This document shows positions 13,439-14,709 of a stretch of DNA of 14,709 nucleotides, one piece after another. How positions within the stretch are numbered: the first letter of the stretch is position 1; the number at the start of each line of letters is the position of its first letter. The translations under genes and the position numbers were made by a program. Source of the DNA: Candidatus Woesearchaeota archaeon (GTDB lineage: Archaea > Nanobdellota > Nanobdellia > Woesearchaeales > GW2011-AR4); assembly GCA_016211245.1 (NCBI GenBank), contig JACQSQ010000009.1:1-14709 (forward strand). Reading direction: 5' to 3'. The notes below the pieces were generated by a model. It saw only the letters and a program-made list of their open reading frames with translations, did not search any database and was not told the origin of the DNA.

Positions 13439-13813
13439 ATGCCGCCGCTGCACGATGAAATATTTCACAAGGCCTTATCATCTGACATAAGAAGGGAAAT
13501 CCTGCTTAGTTTGGCCAAAAAGGAAAAATATCTAAGTGAGATTTCTGACGAAATCAAGAAAAAACCTCAAACGGTGGATTTCCATCTTAATTTATTGCAA
13601 GAAATCGGCTTGATAGACAGCGAATGGAAAGAAGGCAAAAAGTATTATTTATTAAAGGACAGGAAAATCTTGGACTTTCTAAGAGAAGGAAAAGCTGTGC
13701 CTTTGCATTTACGGCATAAGCCTCCGCATGAGATCGTAATTGACGCATGGGATGACTTGTCAAAAAAACTCGATAGGATAGAAAAAAAAGTTGACAAGCT
13801 TCTTGAAAAATAA
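13439..13813 (+). CDS. ArsR-like winged-helix regulator with C-terminal coiled coil (124 aa)
   Basis: Residues about 8-75 form a winged helix-turn-helix: SDIRREILLSLAKKEKYLSEISDEI, the recognition helix around KKPQTVDFHLNLL, then the wing GLIDSEWKEGKKYYLL. This is the pattern of ArsR/HTH_20 dimeric repressors. No metal-binding cysteines are present, so it is not a classical metal sensor. The C-terminal part has LRHKPPHE (91-98) and a short coiled coil with LDRIEKKVDKLLEK (111-124), probably for dimerisation. The start is set by the leaderless TATA box. It is divergent from the three-small-gene operon, whose last product repeats the KPPHE...LDRIE element. The likely role is control of that operon and of itself through the dyad at 13382-13403. 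Confidence 0.88.
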   Translation: MPPLHDEIFHKALSSDIRREILLSLAKKEKYLSEISDEIKKKPQTVDFHLNLLQEIGLIDSEWKEGKKYYLLKDRKILDFLREGKAVPLHLRHKPPHEIVIDAWDDLSKKLDRIEKKVDKLLEK

Positions 13814-13853
13814 CGCAAATTCGCCCAATTTATTATATTTCGGCGAATTTGCG
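13814..13853. repeat. Perfect 12-bp inverted repeat, 16-base loop
   Basis: CGCAAATTCGCC (13814-13825) and GGCGAATTTGCG (13842-13853) are exact reverse complements and begin on the base after the regulator stop codon. It could be a 3' RNA structure of the regulator mRNA, a terminator-like hairpin or a protein-binding site. Confidence 0.65.
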
Positions 13854-13855
13854 GG

Positions 13856-13880
13856 ATTGAAAATTGCGGCAATTTTCAAT
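13856..13880. repeat. Perfect 11-bp inverted repeat, 3-base loop
   Basis: ATTGAAAATTG (13856-13866) and CAATTTTCAAT (13870-13880) pair around CGG. It lies two bases after the 12-bp repeat and ends about ten bases before the TATA box of the Nre gene. Confidence 0.65.
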
Positions 13881-13890
13881 AATCCAAACC

Positions 13891-13898
13891 TTTATATT
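13891..13898 (+). promoter_or_regulatory. TATA box of the Nre gene
   Basis: TTTATATT is centred 26 bases before the ATG at 13921; leaderless spacing. The upstream BRE position overlaps the end of the 11-bp hairpin region. Confidence 0.55.
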
Positions 13899-13920
13899 AT
13901 TTCTAAACCTATAATAATTC

Positions 13921-14709
13921 ATGCAAGTTCCGTTCAGGCAGCACAAAGGCTACGATCCTCTTGGGGATTGCGGAAAGGGAAAATGCCCAGTCTGCGCTAG
14001 AAATAATGCAATTTACAAGATTAAAAATAATTTCAATAAGGAAGAATTCACAAGCGATGCTGTCGCCCCTTTTGTAGGCAGGTTTGGCTATCCGAATATA
14101 AACATCGGAATTTTAGCGCCCCCGGAGCAGTCAGAGGAAACCTGGCTGTTTGACGCTCCAAAACACTGGGCAGCTGAAAATTTTGAAATTCCAAGAATAG
14201 TTGATTTTCGCTCTTCGCTTTTGAATTCCCGATACAATATAAACATAAAAAAAAGAATAAAATTAATTGAGATATCCCAGGATATAGCCATGTCCTCCAA
14301 GCCTGTTGATGTGGACATACAGCTGCAGGAAAAGCCCAGATTCCAGCTGAATCTTGATTCGCATATAGCCCCGACCGGCCCGAATGCCAAACTAAAAAAG
14401 GCTGAAATAACGGAAAATCCCAAAATACACACAAAAGTTTACAAGGTTTTTGATGACATTGACTTAAAGGCAAATGAAGCGGTTAATTATCTTTACGAAA
14501 ATAATTTTGATGAGAATTTCCTGAGCAGGATTTTAAGTGTCGGAACTCTGGGGCTGAAAAAAGACAGGAAATTAATGCCGACAAAATGGTCGATTACGGC
14601 TACCGATGTTTTTATTGGAAAAAATTTGATTAATGAAATAAAGGATTTCAGTGAAATTAATTCTTATCACTCATTTTTTGGGTATTATCTTGGAAATTAT
14701 TACCTAATC
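13921..14709 (+). CDS. nreA: Nre-family DNA repair protein, N-terminal part (263+ aa, runs off the window)
   Basis: The frame opens at ATG 13921 and is still open at the last base, so only the N-terminal part is present. Near the start is CGKGKCPVC (residues 17-25), the CPxC zinc-ribbon knuckle of archaeal Nre proteins. It is followed by family-typical phrases: APFVGRFGYPNINIGILAPP, then WLFDAPKHW, and later SVGTLGLKKDRKLMPTKWSITATDV, each seen here in part. Nre proteins are archaeal repair factors. In Haloferax the family is linked to resistance to DNA damage and carries a PCNA-binding peptide at its C-terminus, which lies outside this window. NreA versus NreB cannot be settled from this part. 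The gene has its own promoter. Confidence 0.88.
   Translation, partial: MQVPFRQHKGYDPLGDCGKGKCPVCARNNAIYKIKNNFNKEEFTSDAVAPFVGRFGYPNINIGILAPPEQSEETWLFDAPKHWAAENFEIPRIVDFRSSLLNSRYNINIKKRIKLIEISQDIAMSSKPVDVDIQLQEKPRFQLNLDSHIAPTGPNAKLKKAEITENPKIHTKVYKVFDDIDLKANEAVNYLYENNFDENFLSRILSVGTLGLKKDRKLMPTKWSITATDVFIGKNLINEIKDFSEINSYHSFFGYYLGNYYLI

Noticed and set aside
13791..14000. 69-aa frame overlapping the hairpins and the Nre start
   Set aside because: It is encoded mostly by the two palindromes and the Nre promoter; it has no ribosome site and ends inside the Nre gene in another frame.
14048..14473. Two minus-strand frames of 141 and 114 aa
   Set aside because: Antisense to the Nre gene, which matches a known family throughout.
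1..14709. CRISPR array, insertion sequence or prophage
   Set aside because: No regularly spaced direct repeats, transposase, integrase or phage structural genes are visible on either strand.

Overview
The window looks like a piece of an AT-rich archaeal chromosome. The main reasons are a tRNA gene broken up by bulge-helix-bulge introns, TATA boxes centred about 26 bases before most first genes (leaderless transcription), GGAGG-type ribosome sites only on genes inside or behind a leader, an archaeal Obg-like GTPase with a TGS domain, and an archaeal Nre DNA repair protein. The small orphan genes and compact layout fit a DPANN lineage (Woesearchaeota/Pacearchaeota type). That placement is an inference from protein style, not from a marker-gene tree.

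Left part (1-4927): a tRNA-like gene cut by the window edge (1-119, minus strand), a Trp/His-rich protein of unknown function (186-791, minus), and, divergent from it, a lipoprotein with a cysteine-repeat C-terminus (899-2392). These are followed by a GTPase (2429-3625) and a Tat-exported protein with an HExxH metalloprotease motif (3680-4927).

Middle (4928-7330): a tRNA-Gly(UCC) gene at 4978-5169 that folds into a normal 73-nt tRNA only if three introns are removed (D-loop, anticodon loop 37/38, T-loop 59/60). Next is a two-gene minus-strand unit with a coiled-coil protein carrying a very basic tail and a small membrane protein with a CxxC...CxxxH motif. A family 2 glycosyltransferase runs the other way.

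Right part (7331-14709): full-length SMC (minus), an unknown 173-aa protein, a DHH phosphoesterase (minus), then a small regulatory-looking locus. That locus is a winged-helix regulator (13439-13813, plus) divergent from a three-gene operon (104, 77 and 36 aa, minus). A dyad lies between the two promoters, and a perfect hairpin sits at the start of the operon transcript next to its ribosome site. The 36-aa protein repeats the KPPHE...LDRIE coil found at the C-terminus of the regulator, with a spacing difference of exactly one heptad. Two strong hairpins separate the regulator from the Nre gene that runs off the window.

Genome-maintenance genes (SMC, DHH nuclease, Nre) cluster on the right but have separate promoters. 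The two best candidates for something new are the three-intron tRNA-Gly and the regulator/micropeptide locus.
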